Origin: Kluyvera sp046569695
GTDB taxonomy: Bacteria; Pseudomonadota; Gammaproteobacteria; Enterobacterales; Enterobacteriaceae
Assembly (NCBI RefSeq): GCF_046569695.1
Contig: NZ_JBKHUI010000001.1
Location: 1 to 64,000, forward strand
Direction: 5' to 3'
Length of the DNA stretch: 64,000 nucleotides
Position 1 is the first letter of the stretch. Every line of letters begins with the position of its first letter. Below are positions 26,404-34,257 of the stretch, piece by piece. The translations under genes were made by a program, and so were the position numbers. The notes under the pieces were generated by a model. That model saw nothing but the letters and a program-made list of their open reading frames with translations. It was not told the DNA's origin and ran no database searches.

Positions 26404-27654
26404 TTAATGCAGACGCTTATGCAAGGTGAAGCCCACCAGCAGCGCACCAACCAGCAGTAATGCAATAAACCCACCGACGCCGTTCCAGCCATAGTTATGC
26501 CAGAACACGCCGCCGAGCGTCCCGGCGACGCTGGAGCCGAGGTAGTAGCTGAACAGATATAGCGATGACGCCTGGCCTCTGGCACGACGCGCGCGCGGGC
26601 CAATCCAACTGCTGGCGACCGAGTGGGCGGCAAAGAAGCCGGCGGAAAAGAGCAGCATACCGGGGAAAATCACCCATAGCGGCGAGAACAGCGTCAGCAG
26701 CAGGCCCAGTAGCATTACCCCGGTAAAGAAGATCATCACCGGCCCGCGACCGTAACGCGTGGTCATCATCCCCGCTTTTGGCGAGCTCCAGGTACCGGTC
26801 AGATAGGCCACGGACAGCAGGCCAACCACCGCCTGGTTGAGCGACCACGGCGACAGCATCAGGCGATAGCCGATGTAGTTAAAGAGGGTGACGAACGCGC
26901 CCATCAGCAGAAAACCTTCGACAAACAGCAGCGGCAGGCCGCGATCGCGCCAGTGCAGATGCAGGTTAATCAGCAGCGTTTTCGGTTTTAATGAGCTTGG
27001 ACGGAAGTGGCGAGACTCAGGCAGGATGCGCCAGAACATCACCGCTGAAGCCAGCGCAAAGGCGCTGATAACCGCCAATGCCACGCGCCAGCCGAAGAAA
27101 TCGGTAAAGACCCCGGTTAACAGGCGTCCGCTCATCCCGCCTATCGAGTTCCCGCTGATATACAGCCCCATCGAAAAGGCGACAAAGCTTGGGTGAATCT
27201 CTTCACTCAGGTAGGTCATGCCGACCGCCGCCACGCCGCTCAGGGACAGGCCAATCAGCGCACGCATAATCAGAATGCCGTGCCAGCTGGTCATCATCGT
27301 GGAGAGCAGCGAGCAGCAGGAGGCCAGCAGCAGCGCGGTGACCATCACCTTTTTACGCCCGATTGCATCGGAGAGCGGGCCGGTAAACAGCAGGCCCACC
27401 GCCAGCATTGCCGTCGAGATAGAGAGCGAAATACTGCTCCCAGCAGGCGAAATGCCGAACTCATGCGACAGCACCGGCAGGATTGGCTGCACACAGTACA
27501 ACAGCGCGAACGTTGCCAGCCCGGCGGAGAACAGCGCGAGCGTTACCCGAATAAAAGCGGGCGTACCACGGCGAATAAAAGCATTTGACTGAAGGGGAGT
27601 ATCATCGCGGACATCAATGGCAGGCGCGTCGTCTGCGGTGGTTGTGCGGCTCAC
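26404..27654 (-). CDS. ynfM: MFS transporter YnfM
   Basis: A 416-residue, 12-helix major facilitator whose sequence follows E. coli YnfM closely, including LYCVQPILPVLS, GPLSDAIGRKKVMV and SVASSWIGPRARRA. YnfM is a putative arabinose-type or drug efflux carrier with uncertain substrate. It is divergent from the LysR gene ynfL across a 114-nt gap, so ynfL probably controls it. Confidence 0.9.
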   Translation of the reverse strand: MSRTTTADDAPAIDVRDDTPLQSNAFIRRGTPAFIRVTLALFSAGLATFALLYCVQPILPVLSHEFGISPAGSSISLSISTAMLAVGLLFTGPLSDAIGRKKVMVTALLLASCCSLLSTMMTSWHGILIMRALIGLSLSGVAAVGMTYLSEEIHPSFVAFSMGLYISGNSIGGMSGRLLTGVFTDFFGWRVALAVISAFALASAVMFWRILPESRHFRPSSLKPKTLLINLHLHWRDRGLPLLFVEGFLLMGAFVTLFNYIGYRLMLSPWSLNQAVVGLLSVAYLTGTWSSPKAGMMTTRYGRGPVMIFFTGVMLLGLLLTLFSPLWVIFPGMLLFSAGFFAAHSVASSWIGPRARRARGQASSLYLFSYYLGSSVAGTLGGVFWHNYGWNGVGGFIALLLVGALLVGFTLHKRLH

Positions 27655-27768
27655 GGGAAATCCTTGCGTAAAACAGTGGGTAATATCGACTCAGGTCACA
27701 TAATCAGAGTAGGAAATTGTAAATATTCTGTCTAATATATTAATAATCTCAAATGATACTTTTAAAAT

Positions 27769-28686
27769 ATGAATATTGAACTTCGCCACCTGCGTTATTT
27801 CATTGCCGTCGCCGAAGAGTTGCACTTTGGCCGCGCGGCGGCCCGGCTCAATATTTCCCAGCCGCCGTTAAGCCAGCAGATTCAGATTCTCGAGCAGCAG
27901 GTTGGGGCGCGGCTGTTTGCCCGTACCAACCGCAGCGTAAGTCTGACGGAAGCTGGGCGGCAGTTTCTTGCCGATAGCCGCCAGATCCTGCTGCAGGTGA
28001 ATGAAGCCGCCTCGCGGGCAAGCCGCCTGCATCACGGGGAGACGGGAGAGTTACATATCGGCTTTACCTCTTCCGCGCCGTTTATCAAGGCCGTCTCTGA
28101 CACGCTCTCCACCTTTCGCCAGTGCTACCCGGATGTGCACATCCAGACGCGGGAAACCAATACCCGCGAGCAGATTTCGCCGTTAACGGAGGGAGTGCTG
28201 GAACTGGGGCTGATGCGCAATACCCTACTTCCTGACACCCTCGACTGGCAGGTGATCCTGCGCGAACCACTGCTGGCGATGATCCACCGTGATCACCCGC
28301 TCGCTAATAAACCGGCGGTCAGCCTGGTGGAATTGGGGAAAGAGCCGTTCGTCTTTTTTGACCCGCACGTGGGCACCGGCCTGTACGACGATATTCTGGG
28401 TCTGATGCGCCGCTACGATGCGGTCCCGACCATCACCCAGGAGGTGGGCGAGGCGATGACGATTATCGGCCTGGTGGCTTCGGGCTTAGGGGTGTCGATA
28501 CTGCCGGCGTCGTTTCGCCGGGTCCAGTTGCATGAAATGCGCTGGGTGCCGATTACCGAAGAGGATGCGGTGTCGGAAATGTGGCTGGTGTGGTCTAAAC
28601 ACCATGAGCTTAGCCAGGCGGCACAGCGTTTCAAACAGCACCTGTTAAACGCGGCAAAGGTGAGCGTTTCGCTGCCAAATGTGTGA
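27769..28686 (+). CDS. ynfL: LysR-family regulator YnfL
   Basis: A 305-residue LysR protein: N-terminal winged helix (MNIELRHLRYFIAVAEELHFGRAAARL, residues 1-60) and a periplasmic-binding-like effector domain (about 90-295). It matches E. coli YnfL along its length. The divergent ynfM efflux gene is the likely target. The effector is unknown. Confidence 0.9.
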   Translation: MNIELRHLRYFIAVAEELHFGRAAARLNISQPPLSQQIQILEQQVGARLFARTNRSVSLTEAGRQFLADSRQILLQVNEAASRASRLHHGETGELHIGFTSSAPFIKAVSDTLSTFRQCYPDVHIQTRETNTREQISPLTEGVLELGLMRNTLLPDTLDWQVILREPLLAMIHRDHPLANKPAVSLVELGKEPFVFFDPHVGTGLYDDILGLMRRYDAVPTITQEVGEAMTIIGLVASGLGVSILPASFRRVQLHEMRWVPITEEDAVSEMWLVWSKHHELSQAAQRFKQHLLNAAKVSVSLPNV

Positions 28687-28799
28687 AAAATTGTGCAGTA
28701 AATCACAAGGCTAAGTAAAAATTTGACGCAGGGCGTTCAAGTACTTCACCATAGCCCAAAGTGTTTATTTCGAAGCGCGAAAATAAGGGAGTTTTTACG

Positions 28800-30017
28800 G
28801 TGGTAGCGGACAGTCAGCCAGGGCATATCGATCAAATCAAGCAGACCAACGCAGGGGCGGTTTATCGCCTTATTGATCAGCTCGGCCCGGTGTCGCGTAT
28901 CGACCTTTCCCGACTTGCGCAACTGGCGCCCGCCAGTATCACCAAAATTGTTCGCGAACTGCTGGAAGCCCACCTGGTTCAGGAAACGGAAATTCAGGAA
29001 GCGGGCAGCCGCGGCCGTCCTGCCGTGGGCCTGATGGTGGAAACGGAAGCCTGGCACTATCTTTCCGTACGTATCAGCCGGGGCGTTATCCATCTGGCGC
29101 TACGCGACCTCAGCAGTAAGCTGGTGGTGGAAGAGCAGCTGGATCTGGCGTTGGAAGATGAGATCCCGTTCCTGAACCGGGTGGTGTCCCATATTGACCA
29201 GTTCTTTATTCGCCATCAGAGCCTGCTTGAACGTCTGACCGCAATTGCTATCACCCTGCCGGGTATTATCGATACCGAGAACGGCATTATTCACCGTATG
29301 CCGTTTTATGATGTTACCGATGTTCCGCTGGGCGGTACGCTGGAGGCGCATACTGGCGTGCCGGTGTATATCCAGCACGATATCAGCGCCTGGACGATGG
29401 CCGAGGCGCTGTTTGGCGCATCGCGCGGCGCGCGTGATGTGATTCAGGTGGTTATCGACCACAACGTCGGCGCAGGGGTGATTACCGATGGGCGTTTACT
29501 GCATGCTGGCAGCAGCAGTCTGGTAGAAATCGGCCATACCCAGGTCGATCCGTACGGTAAGCGCTGCTATTGCGGCAACCATGGCTGTCTGGAGACCATC
29601 GCCAGCGTGGAAAGCGTGATGGAACTGACCCAGGTGCGCATGCAGCAGTCGATGAGTTCCATGCTGCATCAGAAGCCGCTCAGCGTGGAGTGGCTGTGTC
29701 AGGCCGCGATGCAGGGTGATTTGCTGGCAAAGGATATCATCAGCAGCATCGGCACCAACGTCGGGCGAATCCTCGCCATCATGGTTAACCTTTTCAATCC
29801 GCAGAAAATTTTAATTGGCTCGCCGTTTAATCAGGCGGCCGACATCCTCTTCCCGGCGATAGGCGACTGCATTCGCCAGCAGTCGCTCCCCGCCTACAGC
29901 AAGCATATTGCGGTAGAGCAGACGCAGTTCTCGAACCGTGGCACCATGGCGGGGGCGGCGCTGGTAAAAGACGCGCTGTATAATGGAACATTGCTGATTA
30001 GACTGTTACAGGGTTAA
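28800..30017 (+). CDS. mlc: Mlc, glucose-responsive ROK-family repressor
   Basis: A 405-residue ROK protein nearly identical in pattern to E. coli Mlc (DgsA). The N-terminal helix-turn-helix (LSRLAQLAPASITKIVRELLEAH, about 32-55) and the zinc site CYCGNHGCLE (about 257) are intact. Mlc represses ptsG, ptsHI and manXYZ and is titrated by dephosphorylated EIICB-Glc. The start GTG at 28800 is placed 8 nt after AAGGGAG and gives the known N-terminus VVADSQPGHIDQ; the in-frame ATG at 28761 does not. Confidence 0.94.
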   Translation: MVADSQPGHIDQIKQTNAGAVYRLIDQLGPVSRIDLSRLAQLAPASITKIVRELLEAHLVQETEIQEAGSRGRPAVGLMVETEAWHYLSVRISRGVIHLALRDLSSKLVVEEQLDLALEDEIPFLNRVVSHIDQFFIRHQSLLERLTAIAITLPGIIDTENGIIHRMPFYDVTDVPLGGTLEAHTGVPVYIQHDISAWTMAEALFGASRGARDVIQVVIDHNVGAGVITDGRLLHAGSSSLVEIGHTQVDPYGKRCYCGNHGCLETIASVESVMELTQVRMQQSMSSMLHQKPLSVEWLCQAAMQGDLLAKDIISSIGTNVGRILAIMVNLFNPQKILIGSPFNQAADILFPAIGDCIRQQSLPAYSKHIAVEQTQFSNRGTMAGAALVKDALYNGTLLIRLLQG

Positions 30018-30148
30018 CAATTTTTAGCAGTTTTGCAAAAAATTGCGCTATCTCAATCTGACCCATTCGCACATCACGTAAACTTTCACTCCGTTGAATT
30101 ATTCATTGCCATGATATTTTCAGGGCGCAGAAGTGGGGTTAGTTTGTG

Positions 30149-30844
30149 ATGCTTAATCGTTTCTTTATTACTGGTACTGATACTTCTGTCGGCAAGACGG
30201 TGGTTTCTCGTGCGCTTTTGCAGGCGCTCGCCGCCAGCGGGAAACGGGTGGCAGGATACAAACCAGTTGCCAAAGGCAGCAAGGAAACCGCAGAGGGGCT
30301 GCGCAATAAAGATGCGCTGGTTCTGCAGGCCGTTTCATCGCTGGACTTACCCTATGACGCCATCAATCCGATTGCGCTGAGCGAAGAAGAGAGCAGCGTC
30401 GCCCACAGTTGCCCCATCAACTACACCTTACTGTCTGACGGACTGGCCAATCTGAGCCAGCAAGTCGATAACGTGGTGGTTGAAGGGACCGGCGGCTGGC
30501 GCAGCCTGATGAACGATCTGCGTCCGCTCTCGGAGTGGGTGGTGCAGGAACAACTGCCGGTGCTGATGGTGGTTGGCATTCAGGAAGGCTGCATTAACCA
30601 TGCGTTGCTGACCGCTCAGGCCATCGCTAACGACGGCCTGCCGCTGATTGGCTGGGTGGCGAATCGTATCAACCCAGGGCTTGCGCACTACGCGGAAATT
30701 ATCGATGTCCTCAGCAAAAAGCTGCCAGCACCGCTGGTGGGCGAACTGCCGTACCTGCCGCGTCCGGAACAGCGTGAGCTGAGCCAGTACGTTGACCTAG
30801 CGATGCTCCGTAACGTGCTGACGGTAGATAGAATTCTGGCGTAA
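30149..30844 (+). CDS. bioD2: Dethiobiotin synthetase paralogue BioD2 (YnfK)
   Basis: A 231-residue ATP-dependent carboxylase fold, family of dethiobiotin synthetase. The P-loop GTDTSVGKT (residues 8-16) and VVEGTGGW (about 112) are intact. It would convert 7,8-diaminononanoate to dethiobiotin in biotin synthesis; this YnfK-type second copy lies outside the bio operon, next to mlc, as in E. coli. Start at ATG 30149, with GTG 30146 one codon upstream as alternative. Its last 48 nt overlap the convergent clcB. Confidence 0.92.
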   Translation: MLNRFFITGTDTSVGKTVVSRALLQALAASGKRVAGYKPVAKGSKETAEGLRNKDALVLQAVSSLDLPYDAINPIALSEEESSVAHSCPINYTLLSDGLANLSQQVDNVVVEGTGGWRSLMNDLRPLSEWVVQEQLPVLMVVGIQEGCINHALLTAQAIANDGLPLIGWVANRINPGLAHYAEIIDVLSKKLPAPLVGELPYLPRPEQRELSQYVDLAMLRNVLTVDRILA

Positions 30845-32092
30845 GGTTCGCGATAGAACCGACGCCAGTACGCAGGCAATCAGTAAACCGGGTAGTAACG
30901 TATACTGCCCGGTCATTTCACAAATCATCAGCGTTGACATAATCGGCGCATGCGTCGTTGCCGCCAGCAGCGTAGCCATCCCCGTGACCCCCAGCAGTAT
31001 CGCCATCGCCTCATGGGCAGGAAACACCAGCCCCAACGTATTAGCAAACAGAATTCCGACAGCCAGACCAATAAACAGCGTAGGGGTAAAGACCCCACCG
31101 GGCGCGCCCGAGCCGCTGCTGGCAAGAATGGCGAGCAGTTTGCACACAAAGATCCCGGCGATAATGGCAAAGCTTGGCGGGGTCAGCAGAAAACCCTGCA
31201 CGACGCTGTAACCGTTGCCCCAGACGGCGGGCGTCAGTAGCGAAAGCAAACCAACAAACAGCCCGCCGAGCGCAAGCTGCCAGGGGGGTGATAGCTTGAG
31301 CCGCAAAAAAACCTGGTGGCTGATGCCCATCAACCACATTAGCAGCGGCCCGCCTAATCCACAAACCAGACCGGTGGCGAGCATCAGCGCGTAATGGGCA
31401 GCGCTGAGTGCAGGGAGTTCGCCAACGCGGTAGAGCAGTTCCGCGCCGCCGTTCATCAGTTGTGTGGTCAGTAGCGCCACCACGGCGGCAATCACCACCG
31501 GGCCGAGCGAGGCGAGCATCAGGGTGCCGAACAGGATCTCGGCAATAAACAGGCTACCCGCCAGCGGGGCATGATAGGCGCTGGCCATCCCAGCGGCAGC
31601 GCCGCAGGCAATCCACAGTTTCCATTCGTCTTTCGGCGTGAAGCGCTGGGCAAAAAAGGAGGCGGCGAGGGCAGCCAGCAGGATCATGGCCCCTTCGCGG
31701 CCGATGGCGCTACCGCTGATGACCACCAGCAGCGAGGCGGCTGATTTAATCAAGCTGGCACCGGTATCGAATTTACCTTCGTCGCTTTCCAGCGCTTCCA
31801 TGTAGTCGGTCGGTGCGTGCGGGCGCTGGCGGGTGTGGCGCTGCCAGGCCCAAAGTAGCATCCCGGCGGCAAGCCCGCCGAGAGCGGGAGTCAGCAGCCG
31901 TCGCCACCACACTAGCCCTTCGGCGGCGTTGACCAGGCTGCCGCTGTCATTGCTAAGAAATAGCCACTCTCCCAGATACATGGCGTGACGAAATAGCGCC
32001 ACCGCCAACGCCGCAAGGATGCCAATGACGGTGGCAATCAGCAGGCGACGAAACATCGCCGTAATATCGGGATAGTGATGAAGACGCTGCAT
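30797..32092 (-). CDS. clcB: ClC-type chloride channel/antiporter ClcB
   Basis: A 431-residue membrane protein of the ClC family. The selectivity motifs GSAIGREGAM, GSGAPGGVFTP and an intramembrane IAGIFVCK segment are present. ClcB with ClcA supports the extreme acid response in E. coli by removing proton-linked charge. At 431 residues it is slightly longer than E. coli ClcB (418). It follows dmsD by 16 nt on the same strand and may be co-transcribed with the ynf reductase genes. The 3' end overlaps bioD2 by 48 nt on the opposite strand. Confidence 0.92.
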   Translation of the reverse strand: MQRLHHYPDITAMFRRLLIATVIGILAALAVALFRHAMYLGEWLFLSNDSGSLVNAAEGLVWWRRLLTPALGGLAAGMLLWAWQRHTRQRPHAPTDYMEALESDEGKFDTGASLIKSAASLLVVISGSAIGREGAMILLAALAASFFAQRFTPKDEWKLWIACGAAAGMASAYHAPLAGSLFIAEILFGTLMLASLGPVVIAAVVALLTTQLMNGGAELLYRVGELPALSAAHYALMLATGLVCGLGGPLLMWLMGISHQVFLRLKLSPPWQLALGGLFVGLLSLLTPAVWGNGYSVVQGFLLTPPSFAIIAGIFVCKLLAILASSGSGAPGGVFTPTLFIGLAVGILFANTLGLVFPAHEAMAILLGVTGMATLLAATTHAPIMSTLMICEMTGQYTLLPGLLIACVLASVLSRTLRQNSIYRQHVTEHR

Positions 32093-32108
32093 CGCTTATT
32101 CCGGTGGC

Positions 32109-32723
32109 TTAACGGTACAGTTTTTTGTCAGCGACAGGGATTAGCAGCGAGGACTGCCACTGCGCCAGCGTTTGTTGTGCAAGCTGCCCCAGCGCAATAA
32201 AGAACGGATGATCGGCCTTCTCGATAAACTCGGCGAGGAAGCGCGGCGCCCACGGCAGGAGATGCCAGGCCAGCAGTTGATTACAGGCGTCATCACGGCC
32301 GTTTTCCAAAAGCCAGGCCGCCAGCATCAGCAGAGTGCCAAAGTGATCTTCCGGCTCGTTTTGCTCTACGTCGAAAGCAATCTGGTTTTCACGCATCCAC
32401 TGGCGCAGCGCCAGGGTTGAGTCGCCAAACAGCACGTTCTCACGATCCAGCCAGACGGAGCCCCAAGGTGGTGACGGCAACGCTGATGGCCCGATAAACA
32501 GGCGTTGCCAGGCCTGAGGCAATGACTCATCGCTTTGTGCAGCAAACCCTGCGGAAAGGGCATCGGCATGTTCAACGACATATGGCCACTGCTCAAGCCA
32601 CTCACCGTCGGTGAACGCCGCAACCAGCGGCTCGGCGAGCGTGCTATTCGGTGCGAAATAGAACAGGGCACCCAGTACCCGGGCAGAGAACGCTAAGGCG
32701 TCGTTGTGCTGAACGTCATTCAT
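32109..32723 (-). CDS. dmsD: Tat proofreading chaperone DmsD
   Basis: A 204-residue cytoplasmic TorD/DmsD-family chaperone with the all-helical pattern (EPEDHFGTLLMLAAWLL). DmsD binds the twin-arginine signal of DmsA/YnfE/YnfF and holds the enzyme until its cofactors are loaded. It is the last reductase gene, 48 nt after ynfH, matching the E. coli order ynfEFGH-dmsD. Its main client here, ynfF, has a frameshift directly after the signal peptide, so the chaperone may be left with another client. Confidence 0.9.
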   Translation of the reverse strand: MNDVQHNDALAFSARVLGALFYFAPNSTLAEPLVAAFTDGEWLEQWPYVVEHADALSAGFAAQSDESLPQAWQRLFIGPSALPSPPWGSVWLDRENVLFGDSTLALRQWMRENQIAFDVEQNEPEDHFGTLLMLAAWLLENGRDDACNQLLAWHLLPWAPRFLAEFIEKADHPFFIALGQLAQQTLAQWQSSLLIPVADKKLYR

Positions 32724-32770
32724 TACTGCATTTCCTTATTTGGGCGCGGAAAAGCTCCCGCGCCGATGAT

Positions 32771-33628
32771 TTACCCGGCAATCGCCATGCCGACGGTCAT
32801 ATGCAGGCCATAAAACAGCCCGCGACCGATAAGTTCGCCAACCAGCATCAGTACTAACCCCAGCGCCAGGCCCGCAGCGCGTGGTGGCACTCGGCGCAGC
32901 AGCGGGCAGATCCAACAGCCTAAACCGGCTGCCAGCAGGACGAAGCGCCACACCTGCAAGCGGCCCCAGTCCGGCAGCAGCGCGTTAGCCTGCTGAACCG
33001 AGCTGTGAATAAAGCCCAGCTCAGAGGTTTGCAGCACCACGACCGCCAGGCTGAGCAAATAGCCCAGCACGCTGACCGCGGCGAAGAACTTACCGTTAAA
33101 CGGCACTTTCGCCAGCTTCAGCAGTAGCGCGGCAAACAGCGGCCCGGTGAGCAATACGGTCAGGAAGAACGATGCCGTTGTATAACCATTATACCAGGTT
33201 GGCACGGTATCTATCTGATAAACACGCGTCATCGCCCAGACAAATAGTAGCCCCAGCACCATGCTGACCAATAACCAGACGCGCCCGAGCGCCGCAGGCA
33301 TTTTGCCGAGAACCGACAGCAGCCACCAGAACCCGCCGACGGCAAAGAACACGGAGCCGCTGGCGATTTCATTACTCAGCGCCGATGCGCCCACGCGGTT
33401 CAGTGAATTGAACGCCCGTAGCGGCGAGCCAAGGTGCAGCACCGAGGCGAAGAACGCGATCCCCATGATAACCCAAAGGAAAAACATAGTGAGCACAATG
33501 CGGCGTTGATCCGCCGGTTCATGGCGTGCCGCCAGCCAGCCTAAGCCAGTGATGATTGTCGCGCCTGCTACGCACTGCCCCAGCACGGTAAACAGCACCA
33601 GCGGCCATTCATGCCATCCGCTTCCCAT
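32771..33628 (-). CDS. ynfH: DMSO-reductase-type membrane anchor YnfH (DmsC family)
   Basis: A 285-residue eight-helix anchor (MGSGWHEWPLVLFTVLGQC at the start) of the DmsC family. It holds the catalytic and iron-sulfur subunits at the periplasmic face and oxidises menaquinol. ATG at 33628, one base after the ynfG stop, is preferred to the in-frame upstream start at 33685, which lies in ynfG. Third gene of ynfFGH-dmsD. Confidence 0.9.
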   Translation of the reverse strand: MGSGWHEWPLVLFTVLGQCVAGATIITGLGWLAARHEPADQRRIVLTMFFLWVIMGIAFFASVLHLGSPLRAFNSLNRVGASALSNEIASGSVFFAVGGFWWLLSVLGKMPAALGRVWLLVSMVLGLLFVWAMTRVYQIDTVPTWYNGYTTASFFLTVLLTGPLFAALLLKLAKVPFNGKFFAAVSVLGYLLSLAVVVLQTSELGFIHSSVQQANALLPDWGRLQVWRFVLLAAGLGCWICPLLRRVPPRAAGLALGLVLMLVGELIGRGLFYGLHMTVGMAIAG

Positions 33629-33629
33629 C

Positions 33630-34247
33630 TCACACCTCCTTCGGATTGGCCAGATAGCCAGTGGTATCGCCGCACGGACGTGCATTGGCGTTAGGTTTAA
33701 TCACAATGCTGGGTTTGGTGAAGTGCGCGGACGGCAACGGCGCGACCGCCGCCAGTTGGCCGTGTTTCTGACGCAACGCTTCGATAGGACCAAAGTCCAG
33801 TGCGCGCAGCGGGCAGGATTCCACGCAAATTGGCTTTTTGCCTTCCGCCACGCGCTCATGGCAGCCGTCGCATTTGGTCATGTGACCTTTAGCTTCGTTG
33901 TACTGCGGCGCACCGTACGGGCAGGCCATATGGCAGTATCGGCAACCGATGCAGACATCTTCGTTGACCACCACAAAGCCATCTTCGCGTTTATGCATCG
34001 CGCCGCTTGGGCACACTTTGGTACAGGCCGGGTCTTCGCAGTGGTTACAGGCGATGGACAGATAGTAAGCAAAGACGTTCTGGTTCCAGACGCCGTTGTC
34101 TTCCTGCCAGTCGCCGCCCGCGTATTCGTAAATACGGCGGAAGCTAACGTCTGGGGTTAAGTCTTTGTAATCTTTACAGGCCAGCTCGCAGGTTTTGCAA
34201 CCGGTGCAGCGGGCCGAGTCGATGAAAAATCCGTATTGGGTGCTCAT
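33630..34247 (-). CDS. ynfG: Iron-sulfur electron-transfer subunit YnfG (DmsB family)
   Basis: A 205-residue ferredoxin-like subunit with four [4Fe-4S] cluster motifs: CTGCKTCELACKD, CNHCEDPACTKVCP, CIGCRYCHMACP and CDGCHERV with CVESCP. It carries electrons from the YnfH anchor to the YnfF molybdenum subunit. It starts 10 nt after ynfF. The gene is intact and cluster-complete, although its partner ynfF is frameshifted. Confidence 0.93.
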   Translation of the reverse strand: MSTQYGFFIDSARCTGCKTCELACKDYKDLTPDVSFRRIYEYAGGDWQEDNGVWNQNVFAYYLSIACNHCEDPACTKVCPSGAMHKREDGFVVVNEDVCIGCRYCHMACPYGAPQYNEAKGHMTKCDGCHERVAEGKKPICVESCPLRALDFGPIEALRQKHGQLAAVAPLPSAHFTKPSIVIKPNANARPCGDTTGYLANPKEV

Positions 34248-34257
34248 GGGCTAGTCC

